The notes beneath the pieces were generated by a model. That model did no database searches, was not told the DNA's origin, and saw only the letters and a program-made list of their open reading frames with translations. From an uncultured Clostridia bacterium (lineage in GTDB: Bacteria; Bacillota_A; Clostridia; TANB77; CAG-508), in contig CALXXB010000030.1 of assembly GCA_944392525.1 (NCBI GenBank), forward strand, positions 1 through 19,637: a stretch of 19,637 nucleotides of DNA, given 5' to 3'. A program made the position numbers and the translations under genes. Shown in pieces: positions 1 through 7,596 of the stretch. How positions within the stretch are numbered: position 1 is the first letter of the stretch; every line of letters begins with the position of its first letter.

Positions 1-48
1 TTGAGGCTCTGCTTGTAACATAGCCTTTTAGGCGTTATGAGTAAAATA
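1..48 (+). other. tail of an upstream transcript, possibly a structured RNA or a CDS end
   Basis: The first 48 bases are richer in G and C than the surrounding sequence and run straight into a strong terminator, so they are the 3' end of an upstream transcription unit. TAAC (16-19) and GTTA (34-37) can pair around an inner GCCT/AGGC pairing, which would suit the end of a structured RNA. Alternatively, frame 3 reads six codons (Glu-Ala-Leu-Leu-Val-Thr) to a TAG at 21-23, which could be the last codons of a protein. I cannot decide between these and do not recognise a family. Confidence 0.25.
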
Positions 49-75
49 CCTCCGGCTAAGCCGGAGGATTTTTAT
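49..75 (+). terminator. Rho-independent terminator of the upstream unit
   Basis: An 8-bp GC-rich stem (CCTCCGGC at 49-56 with GCCGGAGG at 60-67) with loop TAA is followed by ATTTTTATTTTTA. It ends plus-strand transcription entering from the left. Confidence 0.85.
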
Positions 76-112
76 TTTTAAAAGAATAATTGAATTTAAA
101 ATATATAAAAGA

Positions 113-155
113 TAAAAGCAAAAATAGAAAAGGCAGGAAATCAAATCCTGCCTTT
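113..155 (-). terminator. Rho-independent terminator of the SASP gene
   Basis: A 10-bp stem (AAAGGCAGGA at 129-138 with TCCTGCCTTT at 146-155) has a 7-base loop. Read on the minus strand it is followed by a T-rich tail (complement of 113-130), and it lies about 55 bases past the SASP stop codon. Confidence 0.8.
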
Positions 156-211
156 ATGTATAATAAAAGCAAAACATAACTTCCTACCTAAAATAATAGC
201 TTAAACTAAAA

Positions 212-409
212 CTATTTCATATTTCTTTCAGCTTCTTCTATCATCTTTTTAACCATTTGTCCACCTATTTTACCAGCGTCTCTAGCTGAAATGTCTCCAT
301 TATATCCGTCTTTTAAGTTAACACCAACTTCACTAGCTACTTCATATTTGAATTTATCTAAAGCAGTCATAGCTTCTGGTACTAATTTTTTGTTTGAAGA
401 GTTTGCCAT
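212..409 (-). CDS. alpha/beta-type small acid-soluble spore protein
   Basis: This 65-residue protein is of the alpha/beta SASP family. Such proteins coat and protect DNA in the dormant forespore and are degraded by the GPR protease at germination. Both family signatures are visible: the N-terminal KYEVASEVGV block (residues 21-30), which holds the GPR cleavage site, and the C-terminal ARDAGKIGGQMVKKMI block (42-57). The protease site reads EVASE rather than the commoner EIASE, a conservative change. The start is the ATG complementary to 407-409, because a perfect AGGAGGTGA ribosome binding site lies seven bases upstream. A longer frame reaching 478 would add 23 residues unlike any SASP and is rejected. 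The gene is monocistronic with its own terminator. It shows that the organism can make endospores. I found no convincing sigma-G promoter. Confidence 0.95.
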   Translation of the reverse strand: MANSSNKKLVPEAMTALDKFKYEVASEVGVNLKDGYNGDISARDAGKIGGQMVKKMIEEAERNMK

Positions 410-519
410 TGTTTTTTCACCTCCTGTAATATTACAACTAGAAAAAACCATTGCTTTTTCTAATACTATCATTCTCAAAAAAACTAAAAAATAAACAGGA
501 AATTTTTACAAAAAAATTA

Positions 520-548
520 TTGCTTTTTAAAAATTTTATTTATATAAT
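520..548 (+). promoter_or_regulatory. sigma-A promoter for the HAD phosphatase gene
   Basis: TTGCTT (520-525) and a perfect TATAAT (543-548) are separated by 17 bases. The start codon lies 27 bases past the -10 box, preceded by an AAGGAG ribosome binding site. Confidence 0.7.
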
Positions 549-575
549 ACAGTTTGTTGAAAAAGGAGTAGAAAT

Positions 576-1460
576 ATGTATAAATTAGTTGCAATAGATT
601 TAGATGGAACAATGCTAGATAGTTATGGAATGGTAACCGAAAATACAAAAAATACAATAAAAAAAGTAGAAGAACAAGGAGTAGAAGTAGTAATAGCATC
701 AGGAAGACCTATTGATTCTATAAAAACAATTGCAAGAGAAATTGAAAGCAAAAATTATTTTATTGCAGGAAATGGTGCTATTGTTTATGATGTGAAAAAA
801 GACGAAATAATATACGAAAAAACAATGTCAAAAGAAAAAGTTTTGGAAATAATAAAAATTTGTGAAGAAAATAGTATTTCATATAATGTATATACAGAAC
901 AAGAAATTTTAGCTACTAGTTTAAAATATAATGTTTTGTATTATCATAAAGAAAATCTAAAAAAAGAAGAGAGCCAAAGAACAAAAATAAATATTGTAAA
1001 TGATATGTATGAATATATAAAAAATAAAGAAGATGCAAGATTTTTAAAAATAACAATATGTGATGAAAGCAAATCTGTATTTAATTCTATAATTAGAAAA
1101 TTAAAAGAGATAAATAATATAGAAATTTTAGATGTATCACATATGGCAAGAAAAACAATAGTACAAGGAACAGAAGAATATCCAGTGTCTTATTATTATA
1201 CAGAAATATCAACAAATGATGTAGATAAGTGGAATGCAATCGAATTTTTAATTGAAAAATTAAACATAAAAAAAGAAGAAGTAATGGCTATAGGAGATAA
1301 TGCAAATGATAAAATGATGATAGAAAAATCAGGGCTAGGAATTGCAATGAAACAAAGCGCACCAAATATTATAGACGTTGCAGATGAAGTGACAGAGGGC
1401 AATAACGAAGATGGTGTAGCAAAAATATTACAAAAATATTACAAAAATATTAACTTTTAG
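576..1460 (+). CDS. Cof-type HAD-superfamily phosphatase
   Basis: This 294-residue protein is a Cof/YidA-like (class IIB) haloacid dehalogenase hydrolase, cytoplasmic and probably acting on sugar phosphates or similar phosphometabolites. Motif I is DLDGT (residues 8-12), with D8 the expected nucleophile and D10 the general acid. Motif II is the serine of ASGRP (S42). K218 in DKWNA is the motif III lysine. Motif IV is GDNANDKMM (240-248), with D241 and D245 binding magnesium. The region between about residues 85 and 185 is the C2-type cap, which sets substrate specificity and is too variable to predict a substrate. Length is normal for the family. The gene has its own sigma-A promoter and no clear terminator. 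Its last codons lie in a three-fold 11-base repeat. Confidence 0.93.
   Translation: MYKLVAIDLDGTMLDSYGMVTENTKNTIKKVEEQGVEVVIASGRPIDSIKTIAREIESKNYFIAGNGAIVYDVKKDEIIYEKTMSKEKVLEIIKICEENSISYNVYTEQEILATSLKYNVLYYHKENLKKEESQRTKINIVNDMYEYIKNKEDARFLKITICDESKSVFNSIIRKLKEINNIEILDVSHMARKTIVQGTEEYPVSYYYTEISTNDVDKWNAIEFLIEKLNIKKEEVMAIGDNANDKMMIEKSGLGIAMKQSAPNIIDVADEVTEGNNEDGVAKILQKYYKNINF
1420..1452 (+). repeat. three tandem copies of an 11-base unit at the 3' end of the phosphatase gene
   Basis: The unit CAAAAATATTA occurs three times without mismatch at 1420-1430, 1431-1441 and 1442-1452. The total of 33 bases keeps the reading frame open, so each copy is translated in a different frame. It ends two codons before the stop. 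Confidence 0.8.
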
Positions 1461-1479
1461 TAACAGTTATATAATTCCA

Positions 1480-1508
1480 TTGATTTTGGAAAGCGTTTGA
1501 GTTAAAAT
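1480..1508 (+). promoter_or_regulatory. candidate sigma-A promoter of the Tad-like operon
   Basis: TTGATT (1480-1485) and TAAAAT (1503-1508) are spaced by 17 bases. They lie in the 109-base gap before the first operon gene and leave about 55 bases of leader. The composition is very AT-rich, so a chance match is possible. Confidence 0.45.
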
Positions 1509-1569
1509 AAAATAGATGATTATTTTGTAGAAAATACAATAAAAATATATTTTAAGGGAGGAATTTGTC

Positions 1570-2688
1570 ATGGCAACAAATCCAATGCAAAGAAAAGCAA
1601 GAAATTCATTTTTATTAGGAATGCTAGTAATGCTAATAATAGCAGGTGTTATTATAGCATTTTTAGTTATGCAATTAATGAGTAGAATTCAAGAAGAAAG
1701 GGCAAGTCTATCAAACATGGTAAATGCTTATGTCCTAAATCAAGATGTAAAATCAGGACAAGTAATTACAAATGATATGTTGACATTAACACAAGTTGAT
1801 AGAACTTTAGTGCCAAGTAATGCAACAAGTGATTTAACTATATTAGATAATTACGCATTACAAGATAAAGAAGGAAATCAAATTTCAACACAATATGATA
1901 ATCAAGGTAATGCGACTATGTATATAACAATAGATAACAGTAGATATCAAGTGCAACAAGAAGAAACTACAGGTAATTATTATATTGAAAGAAATGGACA
2001 AACAGAATATCTAGAATTAGATAGTGTTCCAATTGTTGCTAAAGTTAATATGAATGCAAATACATTAATCACAACAGATTTAATCAGCAGAGGAGATAGC
2101 GTAGTACAAGACGATGTGAGAAAACAAGAATACAATGTTGTTATATTACCAATTGACTTAACAACAGGAGATTATATTGATATAAGATTAATGCTACCAA
2201 ATGGACAAGACTTTATAGTTGTATCTAAGAAAGAAGTAGAAATTCCAATAATAGGTGGAGTTGATTCTGAGGATACAATATGGGTAAATTTATCTGAAGA
2301 CGAAATCTTACATATGAGCTCAGCTATAATGGATGCAGCAAGCGTTACTGGAGCAAAATTATATGCAACTAAATATACAGAACCAGGAATGCAAAATGCA
2401 GCAACACCAACATATATCGTTAGTGCAGAAAACTCACAATTATTACAAAGAGATCCAAACGTATTACAAAGTGCAATGAATGCTATAGTAGAAAGATATA
2501 ATGCTGTTGATGGTACGAACTTAAGAAACAATTACATAAATAGTGCAATAGAAAGCCAAGGAGATCAAGCAGAAACAAACTTACAGACAAACATTCAAGA
2601 CAGTATAACAAGATCTCAAGAATCAAGACAAGATTATTTAGACTCATTATCAGCACCAGCAACAACAACTACAACAACTGCACAATAA
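1570..2688 (+). CDS. CpaB/RcpC-like SAF-domain pilus assembly protein
   Basis: This 372-residue protein opens the Tad-like operon. A membrane helix (residues about 15-37) follows a short basic N-terminus, so most of the chain is outside the membrane. Residues about 52-80 look like the start of a SAF domain (VLNQDVKSGQVITNDML), the fold of CpaB/RcpC and FlgA. A second stretch from about 153 (PIVAKVNMNANTLITTDL) and the beta-rich part to 230 resemble the rest of a CpaB C-terminal domain. Known CpaB proteins help assemble or stabilise Flp/Tad pili, in diderms at the secretin. There is no secretin here, so the role is presumably an extracellular collar or cell-wall guide. The end is a Thr-rich tail (residues 364-370). 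Start ATG has a GGGAGG ribosome binding site. The family call is good but the exact role is inferred. Confidence 0.75.
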   Translation: MATNPMQRKARNSFLLGMLVMLIIAGVIIAFLVMQLMSRIQEERASLSNMVNAYVLNQDVKSGQVITNDMLTLTQVDRTLVPSNATSDLTILDNYALQDKEGNQISTQYDNQGNATMYITIDNSRYQVQQEETTGNYYIERNGQTEYLELDSVPIVAKVNMNANTLITTDLISRGDSVVQDDVRKQEYNVVILPIDLTTGDYIDIRLMLPNGQDFIVVSKKEVEIPIIGGVDSEDTIWVNLSEDEILHMSSAIMDAASVTGAKLYATKYTEPGMQNAATPTYIVSAENSQLLQRDPNVLQSAMNAIVERYNAVDGTNLRNNYINSAIESQGDQAETNLQTNIQDSITRSQESRQDYLDSLSAPATTTTTTAQ

Positions 2689-2713
2689 AATAAAAAAAGG
2701 AGAGAAAAACTTT

Positions 2714-3412
2714 ATGAAAAGAATAGGGTTTATAGGAGGTTATGATAAAACAGATTTAATTATATATATAGCAAAGATATTAACTGTGTTAGGCAATAGA
2801 GTACTAGTGGTTGATGCTACTGTAAGCCAGAAAGCAAGATATGTTGTACCTGTTATAAACCCTACACTAATGTATGTAACAGAATATGAAGATATTGATA
2901 TAGCTGTAGGGTTTAATCATGAAGAAGATATAAAGAATTATTTAGGAGTTTCAGGGGAACTAGATACAGAATATGACATAATACTTGTAGATACAGATAA
3001 CACAAATGGATTTCAAGGCTTTTATTTAGAAGAAGCACAAAAAAAATATTTTGTAACATCTTTTGATGTATATTCTTTAAAAAAAGGACTAGAAGCATTA
3101 ACAAATCTTAGAACAGCTATTACTTTAACTAAAGTGTTATTTTCTAAAGAAATGTTGAAAGAAGAGGATGACTACTTAAATTTCTTATCTTTAGGGTATA
3201 AAGTAATATGGGATGACTATAGAATTTATTTCCCAGTAGAAAATGGGGATATGAGTGTTATATATGAAAATCAAAGAGTTTCAAAAATAAAATTTAAGAA
3301 ATTAAGTGTACAATATAAAGATGGCTTAGCATATATAGCTGAGGAAATATTGGGAGACACTGGTGGAAGTAAGGTTAGAAAAGCTATAAAAACAATAGAA
3401 AAAGGAGCGTAA
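2714..3412 (+). CDS. ParA/CpaE-like protein with a degenerate P-loop
   Basis: This 232-residue protein has the layout of a MinD/ParA fold: an N-terminal beta strand and loop (RIGFIGGYDKTDL, residues 3-15), a second strand with VLVVDAT (30-36), and a Walker-B-like IILVDTD (89-95). The P-loop is degenerate. Against KGGxGKT it keeps GG and KT but has lost the signature lysine and the glycine before the catalytic lysine (GGYDKT), so ATP hydrolysis is doubtful. CpaE/TadZ proteins, which localise Tad machinery at a cell site, are the family analogue and often show such decay. The gene ends three bases before the next ParA-like gene, implying co-translation and possibly a heterodimer. The ribosome binding site is AAGGAGAG. 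Confidence 0.6.
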   Translation: MKRIGFIGGYDKTDLIIYIAKILTVLGNRVLVVDATVSQKARYVVPVINPTLMYVTEYEDIDIAVGFNHEEDIKNYLGVSGELDTEYDIILVDTDNTNGFQGFYLEEAQKKYFVTSFDVYSLKKGLEALTNLRTAITLTKVLFSKEMLKEEDDYLNFLSLGYKVIWDDYRIYFPVENGDMSVIYENQRVSKIKFKKLSVQYKDGLAYIAEEILGDTGGSKVRKAIKTIEKGA

Positions 3413-3414
3413 AA

Positions 3415-4251
3415 ATGTCAGTTGTAACATTTTGGAACAATAGAAAAGAACAAACTGGAAAAACTTTAGATATAGTAGCAATTGCTACACATATGGCAAT
3501 AGAACACAATTCTAGGATTTTACTTATTTCAACAGGCCATAAAGATACAACATTAGATCGCTGTTTCTGGGAAGAAAAGAAACAGAAGAAAAATCTAGGT
3601 CTATTTGGACCAAATACAAATATTGCAATGGAAGATGGAATAGTAGGACTAGAAACTTTAATGAAAAGTAATAGAGTATCACCAGAACAAATAACTAATT
3701 ATACTAAAATAATATTTAAGGAAAGATTAGAAATATTGCCAAGCTTTAAAGGAGAAAAGCTAGAATATGATGAGTTGAAGATGAATTATCCTGATATAAT
3801 TAGTTTGGCTAACAATTATTATGATTTAGTTCTTGTAGATTTGGATGAAGAACTAGGAGAAGAAATATCTAATCAAATTTTAGAAAAATCAAATTTAATT
3901 GTTGCATGTTTAAGCCAAAGATTAGCAAGCATAAATAACTTTATGAAAGTAAGAGAGGAAATTCCAGTTCTTAATTCACCAAAAACTTTGATATTGATAG
4001 GAAGATATGATAAATATTCAAAATATACAATAAAGAATATAACAAGATATATGGGAGAGAAAAATAAAGTTTCAACAATACCATATAATACTTTATTTTT
4101 TGAGGCATGTGAAGAAGCAAAAGTACCGGATTTGTTTTTAAGACTTAGAAAAGTAGATGAAGAGGATAGGAATAGTTTATTTGTAGGAGAAGTAAAAAGA
4201 ACTGCAGATAACATTATGTATAGATTACAAGACTTAGCAATGAAGATGTAA
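3415..4251 (+). CDS. ParA/CpaE-like ATPase of the Tad-like locus
   Basis: This 278-residue protein is a second ParA/MinD-like ATPase. Its deviant Walker A reads RKEQTGKT (residues 10-17) and retains the signature lysine (K11) and the catalytic GKT (15-17), so unlike its upstream neighbour it may bind and hydrolyse ATP. A Walker-B-like LVLVDLDE lies at 138-145, and SNLIVACLSQ (159-168) is the strand that usually follows. Its likely role is spatial placement or regulation of the pilus machine, as for CpaE/TadZ, by analogy. The ribosome binding site AAAGGAG sits inside the end of the previous gene. The gene is followed 16 bases later by the secretion ATPase, with AGGAGGG between them. Confidence 0.7.
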   Translation: MSVVTFWNNRKEQTGKTLDIVAIATHMAIEHNSRILLISTGHKDTTLDRCFWEEKKQKKNLGLFGPNTNIAMEDGIVGLETLMKSNRVSPEQITNYTKIIFKERLEILPSFKGEKLEYDELKMNYPDIISLANNYYDLVLVDLDEELGEEISNQILEKSNLIVACLSQRLASINNFMKVREEIPVLNSPKTLILIGRYDKYSKYTIKNITRYMGEKNKVSTIPYNTLFFEACEEAKVPDLFLRLRKVDEEDRNSLFVGEVKRTADNIMYRLQDLAMKM

Positions 4252-4267
4252 GGAGGGTGGACAAACC

Positions 4268-6241
4268 ATGACAATTACAAATATTGTTCTAATAATAGTT
4301 GTTTTAGCTATTGCGGGATATGCTGTTTTTTATGTAATAAAAAAGAAAAAGACTGCAGAAGTAGAAACAACTTTAAATGTGGACGATAAGACTTATACCA
4401 TAGAAATGATGACAGAGTTTGTAAAAAGAAGATTAGACGAAATTACAAAAATAAACCTATATGATATAGGCCTTTCAGAAGAAGAATTAAAAAGAAGAAA
4501 AAATAAAAAATACGAATTGAAAAAGGCTTTAAAAGGTTGTACATATGGTGACGTTAATGATAAAAGATATGTAAAAGAGCTAATCTATGATTTGCTAGAA
4601 AAAGAATATGGTGTAACAGAAACTAATATTTCTAAAGCAATTCCTTTTGATATTCCATCTTTGCTTACACCACAAGATAAATTTGACATTTTAATCTATG
4701 TATATAAAAAAGAATTTGGTTATGAAGCTTTAACGGAGTTGATAAAAAAATATAATTTGGCAGAATTAAAATACATAGAAGGAGAAACAAAACCTTCTTA
4801 TGTAATTACAACTAATGAAATAGAAGATATATTTGAAAAGGAAAATGTAGTATTATCTTTTTCTGATAAATTAGAAGTAGTAGTACAGAGAATTTATCAA
4901 CATTACAAAGGATATAGCAGTATTGACGAAATAAGAGATATGAATATAGATGGTGTTTCAGGTGGTGTATCAGGACTTCCAGAAAGTTTCTTAAGTCAGG
5001 TTGCACAAACTGATGGAGGAGATTATCTAAATCAAATTGCAGAACATAAAGTTCCAAGAGCTTGTGATAGTATTTGGATATTCTTCCAAGGTAAATCAAT
5101 TCGTTTAGCATTCCTTTCATTTGGAACAGAAGCTGAACTAAAAAGAGTTTGTCAGAACATTTATAAATATAATAACCCAGGACAGTTGTCAGATACAAAT
5201 GGTTATAAAATCAACGAAATGAAAGATGGTTCTCGTGTCGTTGTTGTTAGACCAAGCATGTCTGAGACATGGGCATTCTTCGTAAGAAAGTTTGACGTTA
5301 AGCGTTCAACTTTGGAGCAATGGTTCAAAGGAGAGCCAGGTAGTGATGATTCAATAGAATTATTAAAATATTTAGTAAAAGGAGCAAGGATTATATCAAT
5401 CACTGGTGAGCAAGGTTGTGGTAAAACAACAATGCTTATGGGAATGATAGAAAATATATATGAAACAATGAACATCCGTGTTCAGGAAACAGCATTCGAG
5501 CTTCACTTAAGAAAAATTTATCCAACAAGAAACATTTTAACATTTAGAGAGACAGAGACAATTTCAGGACAGGAAGGTTTGGATGTTCAAAAGAAGACTG
5601 ATGGTTCTGTTAACATCATTGGTGAGGTTGCAACTGACCACGTTGCTGCTTGGATGATACAAGCTGCCCAAGTTGCTTCTAAGTTTACATTATTTACTCA
5701 CCATGCTAAGACTTTTCCTAACTTAGTAACAGCACTTAGAAACTCAATGTTAAGAATAGGACAGTTCAACAATGAAAAAACAGCAGAAGAACAAGTTGTG
5801 CAAGTATTGAACTTTGATATACACTTAACAAAAGACTTTAGAGGAAAAAGATATGTAGAAAGAATAACAGAATGTATACCAGTAGAAGAAAAAGATGAGT
5901 ATACATTTGACCATAGAAAAGAAAAAACATTAGAAGGAAAATTTGATAAGTTTTTCGATAATGCAACACATTATTTTGAAAAAGTTACAGATAGAAAATT
6001 ATATACATACAGAAACATATTAGAATATGTAGACGGTGAATACAAAATAACAAACCCAATAACTGAAAACAACTTAAAAGAAATGAGACTAAATATGGAC
6101 GCAACAGATGTAGAAGCATTTGATAAATTCGTAGAAAAACATTGGGGAAATCAATTACATAAAAAGGAAACAGTTCAAGTTTCAGCTACAGCAACAAGCG
6201 AACCTAAAAGAAGAGGAAGAAAGAAAAAAACAGAAGTTTAA
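4268..6241 (+). CDS. CpaF/TadA-type secretion ATPase with an N-terminal membrane helix
   Basis: This 657-residue protein is the motor ATPase of the Tad/type II secretion superfamily, which as a hexamer powers subunit insertion or extraction. Walker A is ITGEQGCGKTT (residues 378-388, K386). The Asp/Arg-box region includes FRETETISGQEGLD (426-439). Walker B is VNIIGEVA (448-455, catalytic E453), and the His box is LFTHHAKT (475-482). Two features differ from typical CpaF. A hydrophobic helix at residues 5-24, followed by KKKK, would tether the motor to the membrane. A helical region (40-200) precedes the usual N-terminal domain. The C-terminal 110 residues form a charged extension ending in a basic tail (KPKRRGRKKK region). 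The ribosome binding site is AGGAGGG. Codon use in the ATPase core is less AT-biased than in the ends. Confidence 0.92.
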   Translation: MTITNIVLIIVVLAIAGYAVFYVIKKKKTAEVETTLNVDDKTYTIEMMTEFVKRRLDEITKINLYDIGLSEEELKRRKNKKYELKKALKGCTYGDVNDKRYVKELIYDLLEKEYGVTETNISKAIPFDIPSLLTPQDKFDILIYVYKKEFGYEALTELIKKYNLAELKYIEGETKPSYVITTNEIEDIFEKENVVLSFSDKLEVVVQRIYQHYKGYSSIDEIRDMNIDGVSGGVSGLPESFLSQVAQTDGGDYLNQIAEHKVPRACDSIWIFFQGKSIRLAFLSFGTEAELKRVCQNIYKYNNPGQLSDTNGYKINEMKDGSRVVVVRPSMSETWAFFVRKFDVKRSTLEQWFKGEPGSDDSIELLKYLVKGARIISITGEQGCGKTTMLMGMIENIYETMNIRVQETAFELHLRKIYPTRNILTFRETETISGQEGLDVQKKTDGSVNIIGEVATDHVAAWMIQAAQVASKFTLFTHHAKTFPNLVTALRNSMLRIGQFNNEKTAEEQVVQVLNFDIHLTKDFRGKRYVERITECIPVEEKDEYTFDHRKEKTLEGKFDKFFDNATHYFEKVTDRKLYTYRNILEYVDGEYKITNPITENNLKEMRLNMDATDVEAFDKFVEKHWGNQLHKKETVQVSATATSEPKRRGRKKKTEV

Positions 6242-6285
6242 ATATAAGTACTAGAATATAGAAAAGAGGAGGTGCTAAACCAAAA

Positions 6286-7596
6286 GTGGACAACCAGACA
6301 ATTTATTATATAATGGGTGGAGCAGCAGGAGCCTTTGTTTTAATTGTAATTATATATTATATATTATCTAAAAAGATGCAAACATCAGAATATAAAAGGA
6401 TTCAAAAGCTACAACAGGGAACAAAGGAAAAATCATTCTCTTCTGAAATTTTATTCCAAAAGCTATATCTTACGTATATAAAAATCCCCTTTATAAAAAG
6501 ATATGTTTTGAAAATAAGAAGAAGATTAGAGATTATAAATATAGATGATGAGTATAATACAAGAAAAGGGACTGCTAAAATATTAACCAAATCACTTGCT
6601 ATAATAGTACCTATAATGCTTATTACAATAATTATAACTTCTAGTAATTACTTACTTATGTTTATATTATTAATATTTGAATTATTTATGATTGATACTT
6701 TTATAGATGGATCAGTTGATAAAATAGATGATAAAATATTAAAAGAACAAATAGATTTCTTCTCAGAAATCAGACATGCATACCATGAATTTAATATGGT
6801 TGAAGAGGCTATTTATCAAGTTTCACAAGATGATGAAAAAGATGTATCAAGACAAGGGGAAAAAATATACGAAATATTAATTTCAGATGATCCTGAAATG
6901 GAACTTGAAAAATATTATGATATAGCACCAAATAGTTTCTTAAAAGAATTTGCGGGTATATCATATTTGACAAAAGAATTCGGTGATAGAAAAGTAGATG
7001 GTGCATCTCTATATTTGAAAAACGTAAATAATATTACACAAGAAATGCAATTAGAGATATTAAAAAGAGATAAATTGAACTATGTGTTCCAAAGTTTATC
7101 AGTTATATCAATTGCACCAGTACTATTACTAGAACCATTAAAGAGTTGGGCTATTTCAAACTTTAGTTTTACAGCTAGCTGGTATCAAGGAAAGCCAGGT
7201 ATGATAGTACAAATACTTATCTTAATACTTACATTTATATCATACATATTAGTTAGAAAATTAAAAGATAATGGCTCAACAGGTATGAACACTAAAGATA
7301 CAGAAAATCCATGGCAAGAAAAATTATATAAGAAAAAACCAATAAAAAAGGTTGTAGATTTGTTTATTCCTAAGGAGGGAACAAAAGAATACAGAAAAGT
7401 AAAACAATTGTTGAAAGATTCAGCATCATCACAAAAAATACAGTGGCTATATATTAACAGAATTTCACTTGCGGTAGTTACTTTTATAGCATCAATTATA
7501 ATTTTTACGCAATTACACGTTGTTGCTATAAATTATGTATATACAGAGCCGACGACTGATTATGATATAATCCGGTGGTTTGTCGGAAAAAGATGA
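6286..7596 (+). CDS. TadB module plus start of the TadC module (5' segment of a frameshifted tadBC)
   Basis: The start is GTG, supported by a GAGGAGGTG ribosome binding site. Read in zero frame this gives 436 residues. Residues 9-28 form a membrane helix, and 103-118 and 122-138 two more. A cytoplasmic T2SF-type domain spans about 150-265, followed by helices at 270-284 and 305-323. That is a complete TadB-type inner-membrane platform. Residues 345-415 then begin a second module: a basic amphipathic stretch, KVKQLLKDSASSQKIQ, and a new membrane helix (392-409), matching the layout of residues 57-118. The second module is cut short by a stop at 7594. The codon at 7573-7575 is CGG. Skipping its C joins this frame to the next segment and gives a 691-residue TadB-TadC fusion. 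The last seven zero-frame residues after I429 are then not part of the main product. Confidence 0.85.
   Translation: MDNQTIYYIMGGAAGAFVLIVIIYYILSKKMQTSEYKRIQKLQQGTKEKSFSSEILFQKLYLTYIKIPFIKRYVLKIRRRLEIINIDDEYNTRKGTAKILTKSLAIIVPIMLITIIITSSNYLLMFILLIFELFMIDTFIDGSVDKIDDKILKEQIDFFSEIRHAYHEFNMVEEAIYQVSQDDEKDVSRQGEKIYEILISDDPEMELEKYYDIAPNSFLKEFAGISYLTKEFGDRKVDGASLYLKNVNNITQEMQLEILKRDKLNYVFQSLSVISIAPVLLLEPLKSWAISNFSFTASWYQGKPGMIVQILILILTFISYILVRKLKDNGSTGMNTKDTENPWQEKLYKKKPIKKVVDLFIPKEGTKEYRKVKQLLKDSASSQKIQWLYINRISLAVVTFIASIIIFTQLHVVAINYVYTEPTTDYDIIRWFVGKR
7570..7576 (+). other. putative +1 frameshift site 1, ATC-C-GGT, inside tadBC
   Basis: Zero-frame codons are ATA ATC CGG TGG and run to TGA at 7594-7596. 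Dropping the C at 7573 gives ATC GGT GGT TTG TCG GAA (Ile-Gly-Gly-Leu-Ser-Glu) and opens the frame that encodes the TadC T2SF domain. In the second frame a TAA at 7568-7570 limits where the switch can occur to about 7571-7596. A small 4-bp pairing (TCCG 7571-7574 with CGGA 7584-7587) follows. It is not clear whether it matters. Confidence 0.65.

Noticed and set aside
212..478. 88-residue reading of the SASP gene
   Set aside because: The additional N-terminus contains the AGGAGGTGA ribosome binding site of the internal ATG and does not resemble SASP proteins.
7572..7575. CCGG restriction or methylation motif as the common factor of the breaks
   Set aside because: The third site is TTCGGG, not CCGG, and other CCGG sites in genes (4126 and 10615) show no frame break.
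7580..7582. TTG start codon giving an independent 260-residue TadC that overlaps TadB by 17 bases
   Set aside because: There is no ribosome binding site before it, and the protein would lack the first half of the TadC module, which is encoded at the end of the previous frame. A +1 shift at 7573 explains both facts.
7584..7596. Frameshift at the AAAAAGA run or a prfB-like AGA-TGA site at the end of the first tadBC frame
   Set aside because: It could also join the frames, but it would insert WFVGKR-type residues. It is not shared by the two spoIVB sites, whereas the CGG explanation covers all three.
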